NCBI GenBank assembly: GCA_025345505.1
Contig: JANVCC010000076.1
Coordinates: forward strand, 5,319,577-5,383,576
Reading direction: 5' to 3'
Origin: Todiramphus chloris collaris
Taxonomy: Eukaryota; Chordata; Aves; Coraciiformes; Alcedinidae
Length of the DNA: 64,000 nucleotides
The notes beneath the pieces were generated by a model, which made no database searches, was not told the origin of the DNA, and saw only the letters and a list, made by a program, of their open reading frames with translations. This document shows positions 46,383 through 64,000 of this stretch, in pieces. Numbering within the stretch: the stretch's first letter is position 1; each line of letters begins with the position of its first letter. The position numbers and the translations under genes are program-made.

Positions 46383-46457
46383 TTAGTTTTCACGTTTCCA
46401 AGGCTCTTCTTCAACAACACCGAAGTCTGCAGATTTGCCATTGGTTGCCAGTGTTAC
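46383..46457 (-). CDS. SLC1A2: SLC1A2 last coding exon (GLT-1a C-terminus)
   Basis: 75 coding bp to the TAA (complement of 46383-46385); phase 0 entry after 'taattacttgcag'. It encodes VTLATNGKSADFGVVEEEPW followed by KREN. Mammalian GLT-1a ends ...SVEEEPWKREK, so this is the canonical intracellular C-terminus with a final Lys-to-Asn change. It follows the exon ending DECK at 49156. Confidence 0.95.
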   Translation of the reverse strand, partial: VTLATNGKSADFGVVEEEPWKREN

Positions 46458-49116
46458 CTGCAAGTAATTATCATCAACAACCGACTTAAAGGCCAAGGCA
46501 CTTTGACAAGAAAAATTATGAGTTTCATATGGAATACAATGATATTTACAGGAATTGCATACACCATGTCTTATTATACATGTAAAATGTATTTATTCAG
46601 CATTCACAACACTCCCAAATAGTGAGACTCCTCTTCATTTACTATACTGACTAGAAAACATTAGCAGTAGGAAAAAAGTTCCATATTTTCTTAGCCTTTG
46701 CTGTAGGGTTGGTTTTGTTGGTTGGTTTTTTTTTTTTTTTTATTAAATGTTTCAGATTCTACTCCTTTCTATCTTCTATTGATTTCTCTGGATTATTTAT
46801 AAAACATTACTTTTTTTTAATATAGAAAGTCATATTCTTTTTAGTGTAATTTCTTAGCAAAGCAGGATGCTTGATCCAAGGACATGAAAAATATGCAAGG
46901 CCAGAATAATCACAGATCTATAGAAAGTCACCTACAATTATACTGCCTTTGAAGAAATGGAGGAAAAAATACCCTGTGGAAGTACGTTTCATCACACCAC
47001 CATTTCTAACAATGCAGTGAAAGATATTGATTATAGGTCAGACCAAAGATTCATAGTAATGCTATGTTTCTCTCACACAATGTAGAGCAAAACACCACTC
47101 TTGCCTCCTAAAATTTTTAGGTTTTAAGGGATTTTTAGGAATTGATCTACCAATGCACAGTAAACACTGTCTGGTATGTTGCATCCCACAAATCACTAAA
47201 ATAAAACCATGCTTCAAGGAAGATAGGTTCAGCCAAATGACAAAAAGAAACTTTGAAAAGGTAAAATGTTTCTAACTTTACAGAACTGATCTCCGTCTTT
47301 ATAAATGTGAGAGAACCTTTCATATAATTCTAAATGTCTCACTCTTTCCTAACTTACCTTGTAAGTTAACATCCTCAGCTTCAAATGAAAACTTAAAGAC
47401 AGAGCTGAAATTCCCCATGCTGGATAAACTGGATGCATGGAAGCATTGGGACATGGAAATATGACAAAATGCACTGATTTTTGAAACAAAGTCAAGCTTT
47501 TTCTTAGATAATTGAAAGGAGGAAACATGCAAATACAGGAATGAACAGCTTATTCAGAAATGAAATTCACAGAATCATGTGCAATATAATAAAAAAAAAT
47601 ATACAAAAATATTGTGCAATAACAACCACTCTACCCCCATATAAATGTAAACTACTAATTAAAAACATACATTGACCATGCAAAATTATAAGCTACTAGC
47701 ATTATACATGGACTATATTACAGAAAGTAAATGGAAAGGGCATGCTAGCAGATCAGCTTTATCCAAATTCTGACCAGAGTTGCTGTGAGCTTTTCAACCC
47801 GCAAGTGCATTTGACAGGATAAAGAGATGTCTCTTCAGATTTAACAGCTGGCTGTTTTGAACCCCCAAATCCTACACTCTGCTGCTTTTGCTACTCTAAC
47901 ACTTGGGAGGTGCAGACCACTTCAACATGATCCAGAATTTTTGTGAGTGTCAGCATATATTCATAGCTTATAAAGTAGGCCATAACATCACATCCTTATG
48001 GCAGCTTGAAGACAGATAAGCAGACAAGTGACCTACTCAAAATCAGCCTTGTGCTCAATCCAGCAAACCCTGGCTCTTTTCATGAGTTTAAAAGTGCAAA
48101 ATGAGATCACAAGCAGAGCAAACCTAAAACAATGAAAAAGGACAAACATTTCTAGCTTATAAATCACTGGTCCCAAATTTTAATCCAAGTGTGTGCTTAG
48201 GACATACCACATCATTAATCTGTATTTTTGAGGTCGCCTATTGCCTCAGCTGAGGGAAGTGATAAGAGAAATGGAAGGAGGAAAAAAAAAAGTGCAGCAA
48301 GTATTGCATCAATGGGTTATTGCTTTCTAGCTTGACCTGGATCTGTGAAAATCTGAGACTGGAAGGAGATATTAATAATTTTTTTAAAAGACTATGAAAT
48401 TAAAAGCTCCAACTTGTTTCACTCTCTTTCTCCTCCTTTTCAAAAACTCTCCTTTGATTTTAAACTGCCCCATCGTACTGGTGCAAAACTTTTAACTCCT
48501 AACCTCCCCAACTGTTCTCTCATTCAGCTGGTGGGGTTTCTCAAGCTCACTTTGCTCTGATCAAGATGTTATTAATACTATTAAGAATCCACGTTAGTTA
48601 TAGCAAGGATTAGAGAGAGAATATGATGTTTGTGTCTTAATGATGCAGGAACGATGACAGAAGCAAAGCTTAAGCATGCTGTACGAGTGCAGAAGCATTC
48701 TGATGCTAAAGTGCATTCAACATGTCCATCTCTGAACAGCATATCATGGAAGGCAGTCAGCAAATGACAACACCCATATCTGAATTGCAGCTATCCTTCA
48801 TCTGGGTTGGCAATTAAGTTTTCTGTTGCCATAAAAAAAATAAGTAAATGTCCATAGAAGGTGATGCCATATTCTCTGCGTCTTGGCATATTCCATAATA
48901 CGCTGCATCTTGCCTTTAGATATGTAAACAATGTACATGATACTTTTCCCCCTCAAATGACAACTTTTATGAAGAGTACAAAAAACTGTCTTTTGAACTG
49001 CTCAAACTCATTCAAAATGTCTGGGGTTCATGGACCTTGTTGTCACATTGTTATTTGCAGAACGATTTGAAAAATACATGCAGGTTAAAAAATAAGATAA
49101 AATAAAGCATGCAGTG
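46458..49116 (-). other. SLC1A2: SLC1A2 last intron
   Basis: About 2.7 kb between the donor at 49155 and the last exon, apart from the read-through segment 49117-49155 listed separately. It would be 3' UTR of the GLT-1b read-through transcript. AT-rich; poly-T at 46726-46741. No other exon seen. Confidence 0.7.

Positions 49117-64000
<14,884 letters not shown>

Overview
The window is vertebrate and most likely avian nuclear DNA. It is AT-rich, its genes are split by long introns, and it carries three fragments of the CR1 LINE family typical of birds and reptiles. It has no bacterial or organellar features. It holds parts of two convergent (tail-to-tail) genes that are also neighbours in mammals: CD44 on the + strand (1 to about 29 kb) and SLC1A2 on the - strand (about 37 kb to the right edge). 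Neither gene is complete: CD44 lacks its first exon and promoter (to the left), and SLC1A2 lacks its upstream exons and promoter (to the right).

CD44 (1-~29 kb, +). Exons 2-5 (1101-6878) encode the hyaluronan-binding Link domain and the start of the stalk. Then follows an array of phase 1-1 variable stalk exons (8425-19785), at least seven of them well supported. They have unusually pyrimidine-poor 3' splice sites, and several look like tandem duplicates of each other. A constitutive juxtamembrane exon (23061-23183), the transmembrane exon (24657-24735) and the cytoplasmic-tail exon (28051-28267) complete the coding region. All six Link-domain cysteines, the TM and membrane-proximal cysteines and the basic ezrin/radixin/moesin (ERM) motif are present. 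Possible novelties are a 9/12-nt microexon right after the first variable exon, an exon whose ancestral donor seems to be lost, and two extra candidate variable exons.

Intergenic and 3' ends (28.3-46.4 kb). CD44 has several AATAAA signals between 28.79 and 28.98 kb, around a 10-N gap. A perfect 126-bp direct repeat lies at 29415-29540 and 31779-31904. The SLC1A2 3' UTR probably runs about 9 kb, from the stop at 46383 to an AATAAA near 37281 on the - strand.

SLC1A2 (~37-64 kb, -). Five C-terminal coding exons (62115 down to 46383) encode the glial glutamate transporter EAAT2/GLT-1 from the middle of the scaffold through HP1, the NMDGT helix, HP2, TM8 and the C-terminus. Reading through the donor of the penultimate exon gives a second C-terminus ending in ETCI, the signature of the PDZ-binding isoform GLT-1b.

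The two genes are not a functional pathway. They are an old syntenic pair: a cell-surface matrix receptor and a glutamate transporter whose 3' ends face each other. I see no tRNA, rRNA, CRISPR array or intact mobile element.
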